From Aspidapion aeneum (Eukaryota; Arthropoda; Insecta; Coleoptera; Brentidae): a stretch of DNA of 64,000 nucleotides. Of the stretch, positions 31,990 through 43,700 are shown in pieces. The first letter of the stretch is position 1, and each line of letters begins with the position of its first letter. Under the pieces are notes generated by a model. The model had not been told where the DNA came from. It searched no databases and saw only the letters and a list, made by a program, of their open reading frames with translations. The position numbers and the translations under genes were made by a program. The DNA is taken from positions 47,511,134 through 47,575,133 of the forward strand of contig OY755044.1 of the NCBI GenBank assembly GCA_963576565.1, given 5' to 3'.

Positions 31990-34008
31990 TTGAATGAAAA
32001 TTCAAACTTTTTATTGTCTTAAATTTCGTGAAAATTAAATAATTAAAAGTTAGGAAATTATGTTTAAAGAGTTTAAGTAAGGATTTAAAAAAAATAACTT
32101 TGATTGGACCTGACCTTGAATGACCTTAAAGTTAAAATGTTTTTTGTTTTTTTTAAAATGGCTTATGATTATTTGAGTGTAAGGAATTTATTTTAAAAAA
32201 GTCACCTTAAATGACCTTAAAAATGTAGGAATTATGGCAAAAACGTAATTATTGTTTTTTTCAAAATATCACAAAATATATTTTTTATATAAACCCTGCA
32301 TTTTTAAGGTCATTTAAGGTAATAATACTTTAAAAATTAAAGTGTTCACCCTTAATTATATAAAAACGAGTATAAACATGAGTTAGTAGAAAAACACATG
32401 ATTTTCGTGATTTTCGACCGGAGAACATTCAATCTGAATAGGAACAAAAGTTTAAAAATTTCGTTCCTCGATTTATATAGCGAATATATCATCAATTGGT
32501 CGCAAACGTCATAATTTTCGGCCATCATGAAAAAGTGGTAGAGAACATCCAATCTCAATTGCAGCAAAGGTTAAACGTTAAAATTTTTGCTCTTACCATA
32601 AACATACTCGTTTCTGCTCTTACTAAGGAACTAAGGTGTCAGGTTTAATGCTTGTACGTAAAAGGTATTTCTGATGAATAAGAACTCATTTAATTAAGTA
32701 ACAATTAATATACACAAAACCACATCCCCCTCCATAACAAGCCCGATCCCACTTTGAAATGCAACACTCGAAGGCTGACATTTGCATTATGTTCTTGCCA
32801 CCCTATTTTTTGGTTATCGAAATTTTAGGTCTATTAGCCTTCGACACTTACTTTATTTATACTGGCCTATTAAAGCGCTTTTTTACTAGTGGGTTCGGTT
32901 CGGTTTGGTCTATAAAATTAAATACTTGACTTGATTGTTTTTGGTGACTCACTCTGCCTCAATACGGGTTACAGTGGTCATAGGGCAGGCTTCCCCAGAG
33001 CTTTTCAGGCCTGCCCAGAAAAATTTAACAACCAAATAATAACACACAGCAGACAAGGAAGTTACAGTTAATTCAGATTAATATCTTAAGCTTTGTACAT
33101 ACTCTATCCGCTACTACCAACATAAGAATTGTGGGTACTCTTTTTCCAAATTTTACAAGAATATTCAGTAAGAAACAATTTCCCTATTGTTTATTAGTCG
33201 TTAACTGAAACCATTTTACCCAGTTTAATTTTATGAAATCTTTTTAAAGCATTTCAAACGCGTTACTACAATTATCTCAAAATTTTTGCCTGCGGCAAAA
33301 GTATTCTTTTCTAAATCTCTACCCAACTCTTTTAGTCTACGGACAAATCGGCCTAAAAGGGGGATTCGTGTGCAAGTCGTGCCAACTTTTTGCCGATAAG
33401 CCAAGTTTGTTAAGAGCACTCCATAGATCAGGTTTTGACTTGTTGTCATTCTGGTAAATGGTTTTTTTAAAGATATGGCCCCCACCACTTTTTTTTGCAC
33501 GATACTTTTTAAAACGATGTATCTTTCTTAAAAATAGTCGTAGAGGGTTGCAAAAAATGGTAAATGAGTCAGTAAACACCCGCAATAAAATAACTTTCCA
33601 TTATATTTTTCAAAATTTTGCTTCGTTTTTTTAGAAAAAATAAAATAACTGAATTTTTACTTTTTTTTGTATAGCTAGTAAAGTTTAACTTACATTTTTA
33701 ATAACAACAAAGCAAAATTTAAAAAAAAAGTTTAAATAAAAGTTATAGAATGAACATTTTTCTTTCGTTTGGTGTATATAAGTCTTATATAGATGTATAT
33801 TTTATATTTGTTTCAATAAAAAAACAATTTGTTGTCACCAAAACGACTACCGAAATTGTATTACCATAGCGGCTTTACGCAGCTGAGGCGTCTAGTAAAA
33901 CAGGTGATTTCTATTATTATTGTTATCGTTGTTTGATGGACATTATCAAACAACGTTGTTATTGTTATTTTTGAAAGTGAATATCAATCGACGAAAGTTT
34001 TTACAATA
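31990..34008. other. Unassigned AT-rich stretch
   Basis: Words such as TGACCTTAAATGACC and their inverse recur at 32100-32330. Two overlapping minus-strand frames at 33231-33585 have no recognisable family. No RNA gene is visible. Confidence 0.4.
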
Positions 34009-35043
34009 TAGTGTAGGTGCTAGAGGTAGTTGAGTATGCAAAATATGAGGACCGCAGTTGGACAATGGATCCTAGCTGAGAATAGGTCACAGACTAACGA
34101 TTTGGATGTTGCCGGGCAAGTTTTTGGTCCAATTTTTTTAATCCCCCCTTCTTATATAGTCGTGTTCGAATTTCTAAAAATGTAACTAAGTTGACGCCCT
34201 AAAGACACAATGACATAGAAATGGATCAAACATGTGTGTTGGAGCAAGAATTATTTGCCAGCTTATGGCTACTTTTATATTTTAATATTATTTTTCATTT
34301 CAAATTTCGCGGGGTATATGAATATGACTTATCCCCGCACCGAGACACGCGCGAGTCTGCGCGAGGAGTCGCAATCGGGAAACTGACAAGAAGCACAAGA
34401 AACGCCGTGAGTGCTACAATTTTCCCGTTTTTCCTATCTTCCAAGCGACCAAAACGACTGCAACTAGATGAAAACTAAGGTAGGTTCATTAGATATTTTA
34501 TATGCATCGTTTTTACTGATTTCCTTTCAATAAACTTTACAATTACGTTTTTCAATTTCTTATCTCAAAATATTGGGTATTTCTCGAATGAGTGGTGTAA
34601 GTGGCGAATCAGCCAACCTAAACTCAACCCAACTTACGTTTGCACCCTCAATGTGCAAAATCTAATTTAAAAATAAAGTTATATTAGTTTTTTAAATTTT
34701 AGCTGCAAAATCCCCCAAAACCCCCCAGACTCCCCAAATCCTGAAATTTTTAGATTTTTTTCAAATTTTCTTACAAACTAATTTGTAGTAATCTTTATTG
34801 TAGACCATAAAATTTTATTTTCAACAATGTATAAGTCAGTGGAGTACGACTAATGACAAACTCTCCAGCGGCGTCCGTTTATTGAGGTAGTGTAAATAAA
34901 TTTAAAAAAGAAACATGTTTATTAAAGGTTTTACCAGATTTTCTCAAAAACCGAGCTCTATATCAAAAAATATAATGCACACTTTGTTATAGACAATAAA
35001 ATTGCCTTTTAAATGATGTATAATACGGCAATGGTAGTTTTAT
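34009..35043 (+). mobile_element. FB2, second copy, broken left end
   Basis: It starts TAGTGTAGGTGCTAGAGGTA and follows the left end of the FB2 at 8866 through TATAGTCGTGTTCGAATTTC to CTCTCCAGCGGCGTCCGTTT (34860). It stops in the second monomer at about 35043, where another repeat begins. A 425-bp foreign stretch splits it (about 34232-34657). Confidence 0.82.
34232..34657. other. Insertion within FB2 copy 2
   Basis: The stretch is absent from the full FB2 copy. It carries a GC-rich segment with CGCGCGAGTCTGCGCGAGGA and an 85-codon frame (34221-34478) that begins in FB2 sequence and is not recognised. Its ends and any target duplication could not be fixed. Confidence 0.5.
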
Positions 35044-35398
35044 ACAGTGTGTCCACGTAAGTTGGCGGCATATGGGAAACTTTTTTATTATTAGCTTTAT
35101 TAAAAAAAGTTATTCTTCATAAAAAGTTCTGCATGGTCCAAAACCTAAAATGCAACCATCAGATGTTAAATTTTTTCAGTCATATTACGAGGTTTGTCAA
35201 AAAATGTGATTTTTGCTCTAGAGTAAAGTACCTTTCTTTTTGACAATATCGAAAATTGTTATAAAAAAAAGATGTTTAGAATTAAAAATAGCTTTCAAAT
35301 ATTCAACATTGTTTATTTACATTAAAAAATATTTTTTTCTACATTTTCTCTGCGATTACGTTGGAAATTTAAGTTTGCACATTAATGCATAATTAATC
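35044..35398. repeat. Probable small element beginning CAGTGTGTCCACG
   Basis: The junction with FB2 is sharp. The start CAGTGTGTCCACGTAAGTTGG is like the CAGGGTGTCC-type ends that are common in insect repeats, and TATTACGAGGTTTGTCAAAA inside resembles a mariner end. No partner end or frame was seen, so the class is unknown. Confidence 0.35.
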
Positions 35399-35704
35399 AT
35401 TATTTCATTTAATTATGGCGTAAACTAAAGAAATAAAAATAGATAATAAAACTTTCTATTCCTACACCTACAGAAACGACACTGATTTATTTTCTCTGCA
35501 TACTGCCGACTAAAGGGGTCCCGAAACGAACACCTGTAAGCAATTAAAAGCGCATCTCAAAAAAATCTGCCAATCAGGTGCCGTCTATCCACCTGTGCTG
35601 GGTCAGTCAGAAAACAAATACTTTGTGCTCAACCGCCAAGAGCCGCGCCTTTTCTCTGTTAATAGGGTTGAAATTATACCAGGAAGATTTTATATGAATT
35701 TGGA
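35399..35704 (+). repeat. FB5 left inverted repeat (306 bp)
   Basis: It runs from ATTATTTCATTTAATTATGG to CAGGAAGATTTTATATGAAT TTGGA. Its inverse is at 46651-46960 at over 90 percent identity. Without the BEL/Pao insertion, the two copies would be about 3.1 kb apart. No target duplication was found outside them. Confidence 0.88.
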
Positions 35705-35859
35705 TTCCGAGCGACTAGGAATCATCGACTCGTATTATTCGTACTAAATCGTGTCGTAGTAGAGTAAATTTGTAAAATAAAGCTGCAAAAAGGGTATATT
35801 TTTTAATATTTGGCATAGTAGTACCTAACACCAAAAGCTAAATTTTCATTCGAGGATCC

Positions 35860-36640
35860 CCGATTTTCCGGCCTCAGAATCCAAGATGGCGGCTGCCAAA
35901 GTTAAGAAAAAAAATGATTTCCTTGTTTTAAGAGGAATTAAATTAATTTTGATAAATTAACTTTAAGTGGGTTATACTTAATGTAAAAATGTAAAAAAAA
36001 ATTCACCTGTCACTGCAAAACAAAATGGCGGCTATATTTAAAAAAATCGTTTTTCTTCGATATTTTCTTTATTTTTTATGCGATATCTATTTTTAATACC
36101 TCATATGAAAGCTACTGACCAGTTCTTTAAACCTGCTTAAATGAAATGATAAGTTTCCCAGCCGACACAAAGATGGCGCTTAATTTATAAAAGAGACCTT
36201 TACAGCCAGTAGACCAAATTAAATTTTGACAAAAATTTTTTTTGGATTTTATCAGTAGTAAGCCAGATTTTGTCAAAATTTATAAAAAGTTACAATTTGA
36301 CATTTAACATTTTAAGATGGCGGTCGAAGTTCAGATAAAAAAGTAATTTTTTTGTACTTGTTTGACACAACTAGTATTGCCGTGTAATATATTGATTTAT
36401 ACTAAATGGGGGTCGCCGATTGTAAATATTTCATAATAAATGACATATGTCTATTATTATCCAAGATGGCGGCGGTCAAAATATAAATACAACAGTATCT
36501 TTTTGGTTTAGTAAATCTTTTTACCAAGATATGTTGTTTTATATTAATCTTAATGAGTTTTAAATTCTATGGTACAAAAAAAAATAGAATTTATTTATTT
36601 TTTAAAGATGGCGGCCGAAAAAGTAAAAAAAAAACATTTT
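35860..36640 (+). repeat. Diverged array with an ATGGCGG-type motif every 139-149 bp
   Basis: ATGGCG words begin at 35886, 36025, 36173, 36317, 36466 and 36608, usually as AAGATGGCGGC or CCAAGATGGCGG, while the sequence between them is poorly conserved. A TTTTTCTTCGATATT / TAAAAAAG-type AT-rich filler separates them. The spacing suggests old tandem monomers of about 145 bp in which one short word has stayed conserved. Confidence 0.75.
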
Positions 36641-38352
36641 TGTTTAGTTTTTCGAAATTTAACAAAAAAACCTGAGAAAACCAAGACATCTCGTTAAACA
36701 AAACGTAGATGTTTTAAATATGTCAAGAAAGTTGACATATGTCACGTGCCGGGTGATTTGAATAAATTGACATATTTTACTTAATAGCTATCTCCGTTAA
36801 TATTGATCTAACAGTAAGGTTTAAATTAGCAAAGTTAAATAATTTTTTCTAAATCATCAAAATCTTATGTCAAAAATGACATATGTCATACACTTGTCAA
36901 ACTATTGACATATGGTTTATTTTTTTAAATAAATAAAACACCAAAATGTTGGCGTGTTGAGTAATTTACTCAGGAGAGATTTAAAATGGACTGTATAAAT
37001 GGATTTTGTTGTACTCACTGTTCGTTGCTGGGTTGTGGGTCAATGGGCGGCCGCCTTTATCCTTGCTTCAGCAGTTCTGTTGAGGGGTTTCCATTCTAGA
37101 GGTTTTAAGGAAGGGAGGACGAGGGAAAACACTCGCGTTATCGCGGGTATTGCTTAATTAAACTAATTACTAGCGAAATAAAACTATAAAATTCTAAATT
37201 TGATCGCGTCGTGATTTTGTGATAAATCAATGCACATATCGTGATTGAACGAATGGATAGATGTTGAGCCGATCTGTCCCGTTGAAAATACTAATTCACA
37301 CTACCATGCCAAATATAAAAAGATATACCCTTTTTGCAGCTTTTTATTGAAATACCCTACAAATTTACTCTACTATCGGAAGTACGGAGATATTCATGGT
37401 ATGCGTCAAGGCGAAAGAAAAAATTATAGAATAAGCAAAATATTTCATCAATAATATTTTAAGTAGGATTTTATTTTTTATATTTTCTTAGGGGGTGCAC
37501 GCGGCTAAGGCGCCTTAAAAAGCAGCCGAGCCTGTATGTAGGTACTTTTTTTGAAAAAAAATTAAGGTCACACTAGCCAGGTGCCTCCAGGTCAGATAGG
37601 TGGTTACTCAGGTGTTCATACTAATTAAAAAAAAAATTATGTAATTTAAAAATATAGTTTTCCAACAGCTATAGTTGTAGCTCAGAGCCATACCACTACG
37701 ACACCATCACAAAATTTGGTAGTACGTTTTTGACCCAAATAACTTATTTTGAATTTTATTAAAAAACAGTTTATTTTGACGATCCCGATAGCTTTTCTAA
37801 AAATAAGACTAAAAAAAAAAATTATTGTTAAGAGTTTTTTTTTAAATTTCAAAACGCTATGTTACTAAGTTTGGTATTTTTGTGCACAAAATATTATATA
37901 AATCTAAGTATATAACGATAGGATGACGCAAAAGAAAGGAGAAAACCAAACCAAAAATAAATTTTGGTTAAAATCATATTTCTAAAATGTTTATAAAAAA
38001 GTCAAACTATTTGTTAAGTGAGGAAGGAAGTTGTCCTGCGTATTACTGATTTTGAGATATTTAACAAAAACTAGGTTACTATCAATCTTAAACTTCAAGG
38101 CGTCGCGACCTTTCCTAACTTTATTTTTGTTGAAAATTAATTTTTGCATCAATTTGTGAAAGCTGCATTATACGCTGTGGTTTTTAAGATATACTCAATT
38201 TTATTTTTTTTGAATTGTTACTGGTAAATTTTGACGGAACCAAGATTTGGTGAAAATGTAATGCTCAATCTAAATTTTAAAACCACGTTTCGCCAGAAGC
38301 TGTGGATCGTATCCCAAAAACTATGCATCCGACGAACTTTGACGTTATTATA
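36641..38352. other. Unassigned stretch inside FB5
   Basis: TGACATATGTCA-type words recur at 36730-36910. The stretch at 37695-37750 (CACCATCACAAAATTTGGTA and GACCCAAATAACTTATTTT) and that at 38255-38330 reappear downstream of the BEL/Pao element at about 46465-46520 and 46235-46290. A frame at 37245-37454 is not recognised. Confidence 0.45.
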
Positions 38353-38357
38353 AATAT
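38353..38357. repeat. Pao1 target duplication, left
   Basis: AATAT directly precedes the 5' LTR and is repeated after the 3' LTR at 46218-46222. A 5-bp duplication is usual for BEL/Pao. Confidence 0.9.
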
Positions 38358-39067
38358 TGGTTCGTCCCGCCTTCCTTTTTGTAAATATGTTCTTTTTACT
38401 ATAATTTACCAAATTGGTTCGAATTAGGCTATTTGGTGATTCACTAGAGCATTTTCTATTTTTTGTTTATTTAGTATTAATTAACTAATTAAGTACTTAA
38501 AATTACTGGGTTATTTGCATTTGAAACTCCCGCGGTTTTAAAGGCAAATATTACAATTTGCTATAATCAATTTACTTTACATAAAATGCATTTTGAATTA
38601 CTAAGGTTCCTAGTTCCTTTAATATGGACCTTCGTAATCTCATTCCCTCCTACTTATTCCCTTTTCTCCTACGCCTATGGATTAACGACGCCACTGGGCG
38701 CCATGTGGGAGAATGAACGCAGCAGCGATACCTGCTGCCGCAACACAGAGAACCGTTTCGCCTTCGAACGATAATACACGCGTGTTAGCGACTCTCCTAC
38801 CACATTCATGTGGGGTGCAAAAAGCACGGTTTAACAGCACGTCCTCCCATGAGTTCCACTTCCTGTATAAAAATGGTAAGTGAAAATGCATTATTTTTAC
38901 CTTACATACATTTGTTTATTGCTACACTAACCTAGAAGGTAAACTAGACCATTTCAGAATCCCTTGTACCAGCTTAGCCTATGACCTTATTCCCTTAAAA
39001 TTACAGTCCACATCTGACACCGTTAAATTCCAGACAACTCTCCTATCTGGACCACCAGGGAGCCCCA
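38358..39067 (+). repeat. Pao1 5' LTR (710 bp)
   Basis: It begins TGGTTCGTCCCGCCTTCC and ends CACCAGGGAGCCCCA. A TATA-like TATAAAAA lies at 38866-38873 and could mark the promoter. A 62-codon frame (38586-38774) is present in both LTRs; it is hydrophobic but has no known counterpart and is probably chance. The word ATGGTAAGTG at 38874 places a start codon next to a consensus splice donor. Confidence 0.95.
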
Positions 39068-40173
39068 TTTTTGATCCTTAGCGACCCGGATTTCTGGAAT
39101 CGTTTTTTTGCCTTTTTAGGTTAGTTTTTTTTACTGGTTTCAAATGCAAGAAAAACCCTTGTTTTTCCTAAATGCCTTTTTTACTGGTTTTAAATGCAAG
39201 AAAAACCCTTGTTTTTCTTACATGCCTACTTTAGAAAACCCCTAGGTTTCTAAAATACATTTTGCGATTTTTTTTTGTGTAAAAACAAATGCAAGAAAAA
39301 CCCTTGTTTTTCTTACATGCCTACTTTAGAAAACCCCTAGGTTTCTAAAATACATTTTGCGATTTTTTTTGTGTAAAAATTAAATATTTTTACCAATAAA
39401 TTTAACCTTTTCATGCGAAAAACCAAACACAGATAAAATCTGTAAACTACTATGCTTTTTTTTGTTTCGAATAAATCAAGTTTTTTCGTTTCTTTTTTGT
39501 AAAAAAAAAACCGTATAGAATTTGGGTGTTTTTTTGTTTGTCACTGGAAATAGTTTAAAATAGTGTCTGCAAAGTGCTATTATTTTAGCCGTTGTGCCTT
39601 CACATTTGTGGATTGCTATAATTATATCCAATTTGCTCGAAAAAAAAATCTCCAAATTGCCATATTCATTTTTGCTTATTGCAAATTGCTATGACTATAT
39701 CCGATTGCGGATGCTTTACTATATTCGTTTTTGCGTAAAAATTGCTATGAATATATCTATTTCTAATTTACTATTATAATATCTGTCTGCAAATGGCTAT
39801 GATTGTATCCATTTTTTGCGTGCATAATAAATTTTGAAGGAAATTTAATTCTTAACTTGAGAATTTGTTTTCGTGTAAAGGCAGATAAATAGTTTTACCA
39901 AATTAAATGCTTTTGATTTGTAGGTATTTATTTTTAAATTTAATACATAGGTACCTACTTATTTGAATTCGCGAGGCGAAGATAAAAAAACTTATACACA
40001 AGTTTTTTGTTATCATTAGTTTGCATCGGGTATTTTCTTTACTTTTGTGCGCTTATAGTTTGATTATTGTAATTAAACGTAGGACATTAATATTTATACA
40101 GGGTGTCCAAATTTTGAGTTTTTTTCAGTTTACCTAATTTTTGTCAATTATTTTTTGGATTTTTTTTTAAATC
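39068..40173 (+). other. Pao1 untranslated leader with short tandem repeats
   Basis: A primer-binding site complementary to a tRNA 3' end could not be identified with confidence right after the LTR. From about 39131 a 50-bp unit occurs twice, then a 95-bp unit (start AAATGCAAGAAAAACCCTTG) occurs at 39192 and 39287. ACAGGGTGTCC at about 40098 lies close to the gag start and resembles an end of a small transposon. No frame of note lies in the leader. Confidence 0.7.
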
Positions 40174-40749
40174 ATGTCTAGTTCGGATAAAATTTTAAAG
40201 GCTAAAGCCTTGCGCTATAGTGCGATTTCACAGCTAAATTTGATCATTGAATCCGCGACCCTCGCAAAAAATGACCCTGCCTATCACAGCGGCTTTAAAG
40301 TCAAATTTCGGACATTGTCAAAAATCAAAAAAGATTTTGAAAAGCACCATAATACTTTGTTGACGTTGGTAGCCTCTGATGAGGATCGCTTAGTAGTAGA
40401 AACCAAAGTGTCTATGGACTTTTGCAAACGCTGTGACGAGATTTCCACTATATTTTACGAACTTTTCGAACTACCCTTTGAAGATGTAGGGCTTTTGAGC
40501 AGTACGATAAATCCCATGGGCAGTCCCTGTGCCTCCACAAACCAGCATGGTTTACTGCCTAGGATAAAAATACCTCTTTTTCAAGGGGAATTTAAGGAGT
40601 TTCCAACCTTTTTGCAAGCCTTTAATGCTACCGTGCACAATAATAGGTCGCTGGGAAACTTTGAAAAATTCAATTTGCTTTTTTCTAATTTAAAGGGCCC
40701 TGCCCTGGATGTCATTTCTGACATTCCTATCCTTGCTGAAAATTATTAA
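40174..40749 (+). CDS. gag: Pao1 Gag N-terminal part, cut by an in-frame stop
   Basis: This frame encodes 191 residues starting MSSSDKILKAKALRYSAISQ. Residues about 128-191 (PLFQGEFKEFPTFLQAF onward) match the DUF1759-type Gag region of BEL/Pao elements, which builds the particle core. The frame ends at a TAA at 40747-40749, but the next long frame (40765-45465) is in the same phase and continues the same domain, so this stop interrupts one polyprotein. The aligned position in Pao2 is a sense codon. Either a single-base nonsense mutation or programmed readthrough could explain it; the former is likelier, because the stop lies inside the Gag domain and not at a domain border. The start is the first ATG after the leader and gives the expected Gag N terminus. 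Confidence 0.9.
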   Translation: MSSSDKILKAKALRYSAISQLNLIIESATLAKNDPAYHSGFKVKFRTLSKIKKDFEKHHNTLLTLVASDEDRLVVETKVSMDFCKRCDEISTIFYELFELPFEDVGLLSSTINPMGSPCASTNQHGLLPRIKIPLFQGEFKEFPTFLQAFNATVHNNRSLGNFEKFNLLFSNLKGPALDVISDIPILAENY

Positions 40750-40764
40750 AATGCCTACCACACC

Positions 40765-43700
40765 TTGGTGGATAGGTATACAAATAAACGATTACAAGCT
40801 TACCTTCACTGGAAGGCAATTGAAGGCTTCTCTCCTCTTACTAAAGAGAATGCTACGAATTTGAGGAATTTGCTTGATTGTTTTTCGAAAAACTTAAGTG
40901 CTTTAAAAGTCATGGGTTTTAAAACGGAGTTTTGGGATTATATTATGGCACAAATGCTCTTGGATAGGTTGGACCCAACCACGCGCAAGGCATTTGAGCA
41001 AAATTATTGCTCCAATGAGATCCCCTCTTATGATAAAATTCGTGCTTTTGTTTCTAGCCATTGCATTGCGTTGGAACAAATACAACAAACTCAAGATTAC
41101 TTAAAAAATAAAGATTTGTCAATTTCAAGTCAGAAAAATCAAGCAAAGTTTCAAAATCGATCTGCTTTGTTTGCTAATACTCAGAGAGCCTCCAAAAATG
41201 CCTCCCAGTCTCCAAATGGCCAAAGTGGCTTAAATAATACTCCAAACCCTCAAAATTTTTGTTTTCTCTGTAAAAGTGGCGATCATATAATATACAGATG
41301 TCCTAATTTTTTGGCGAAAACTCCCCAGCAACGTTTTGAGATTGTTAAACAACATAAAGCGTGTGTCAACTGTTTGGCCTCAAAGCATAATTTACCCCAG
41401 CAATGCAAATCAGAAAAAAGATGTTTACATTGTGGCCAATTTCATCACAGTCTCTTACATTTTTTTCCTATTAATTCTACACCTAGTTCTGCGAGTAGCC
41501 CCTCTACTTCTGCAGTGCAACCCCCGAGGAGCCCCGTGGCTACCGAATTTAATAGAACCACTAACACCATTGTTACTGGTATGTCTTTAAATGATCGCGA
41601 AGTACTTCTCTGTACCGCTTTAATACAAATACAGGATGTTTTTCAAAATTGGCACACAGTGCGCGCCATCTGTGACTCTGGTGCTCAATCTTCATTTATA
41701 TCTAAGTCATGTGCTGATAGTTTGGGCCTTCCTAAATTTAATATCGCCATGACTCTACAAAGCTTAGATCGAATGACAACTTCGGCAAAATCTGGAATTA
41801 ATTGCAATATATCCTCTTTGCGTGATAATAATTTTGTTTTTAATTTTGATGCGATAATACTCGATAAAATTTGTAGTGATTTACCTCATTCCTCATTTTC
41901 GATTAAAAGTTTTCCTTTTCTCGCCAACTTAGAACTAGCTGACCCAGGCTTTAATAAAAGCGATAAAATTGATTTATTGTTGGGCGGCGATGTGTACCCT
42001 TACATTTTGCTAGATGGTCGTTTGTCTACGGGACCCAACAACCCCGTCTGCATTAATACTATTTTTGGTTGGGGAATAATGGGCAATCTTTCACTTTCAC
42101 CTTCAACTACAAATCAAATTAAAACATTTTTTACTACGTCAATGAACGATTCTTTTGTCAATTTAGATAAAAATCTACAACGATTTTGGCAAATAGATGA
42201 CATACCTAATGTCAAGGCCATTGACCCCGAAGATGAGTTTTGCGAAAATTATTTTTTGAAAACTACCTCAAAAAATGAGGAGGGGAGATATATTGTATCT
42301 TTACCATTTAAAGTTACTGCTCCAGATTTTGGCGACACTCGATCCATTGCCGTACGTCGTTTTTTCTCCCTTGAGAAGAAATTGCTACAAAACCCTGATT
42401 TTTATGCTGCCTACAGCTCTGTTTTACAAGATTATTTAGATAATAATCATATGCAACCGGTTTCTGCACCTTTGCCGACCGAAATTTCAAATCATTTTTA
42501 TATTGCACACCATGCGGTGTTTAAAAAAGATTCTACTAGCACCCCCCTGAGGGTGGTTTTTGATGCGAGCATGCACGCCCCTGGCAAAATCTCGCTCAAC
42601 AACGCTGTTTATACTGGGCCCCCTTTACAAAGGGACTTACAAAAAATTTTATTACTTTATCGTTTGCATAAATTTTGCTTTTGTTGCGACATCCGTCAAA
42701 TGTACAGGATGATTTTAGTTGACCCTAGTCAAACTAATTTTCAAAGAATAGTTTGGAGGTTTGATCCTAACCAGCCTATTCAAGACTTCGAAATAAATAG
42801 AGTTTTATTCGGGGTCTCTTGTAGCCCCTTTTTGGCTATCAGAACTTTGCTGCAACTTGCTAGAGAGCATGAGGACCTTCCTCTTGCCTCAAAAATCATT
42901 GAGGAGGCAGTTTTTGTCGATGATGTGATTTCGGGAAGTGATGACTTTTTTAAGGCCACTGAGATGAAAAATCAATTAATCGAGCTACTTAGCCGAGGTG
43001 GATTCGAATTGCGTAAATGGGCGAGCAATTGTCCCGAGCTACTATCCGATCTTCCTGAGTCACACATTTCGATGAAGGCTCTTTCTCTCGATTTAGATGC
43101 TGAAAATTCAACTTTGAAAATTCTCGGTTTAAATTGGAACCCTCATACTGATGAATTTTTTTATACTTTCGACTGTTCTCTCCAAACATGCACTAAAAGA
43201 ACAATTTTAAGTAATTTGGCCCGCATTTACGACCCTCTGTCTTTTTTGGCGCCAATAGTTTTAATTTTAAAATTAATTGTTCAATACTGCTGGGCAGAAG
43301 ACTTAAACTGGGACGACCCTGTCAGTCCGGAAATTGTTTTTAAATGGGAAAAATTTAAAAATGAATTAAAGTTTTTGCATTCTGTTAAAATTCCTCGTCA
43401 AATAATTTTGCCTAATGCTAGTCAAATCCAGCTAGTAGGATTTTGCGATAGTTCAGAACGGGCCTATTGTGCTGTCGCTTATATTCGAATTTTTTATTCT
43501 GATGGAAACATTAAAGTTTTTTTTGTTTGTAGTAAATCTAGAGTCGCACCGTTGCGTCGTAAACTAACTTTACCAAGACTAGAGCTTTTAGGAGCTGTTT
43601 TGTTGGCTAAATTAATGGATTTTTTACTAGAAACGTTCTCGGAAAAAATTAAATTTGATAAAATTCTTGCTTTTACTGATAGCACAGTGACCTTATCTTG

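Noticed and set aside
33231..33585. Two overlapping minus-strand frames of 82-89 codons
   Set aside because: They overlap in different phases with no known motif; more likely part of an unrecognised repeat than a gene.
38586..38774. 62-codon hydrophobic frame conserved in both LTRs
   Set aside because: The conservation only reflects LTR identity after a recent insertion; no family resemblance.
38682..38891. Minus-strand 69-codon frame in the LTR, repeated at 45832
   Set aside because: A shadow of LTR sequence, present twice only because the LTR is.
39068..39090. Primer-binding site after the Pao1 5' LTR
   Set aside because: TTTTTGATCCTTAGCGACCC did not match a tRNA 3' end that I could name with confidence.
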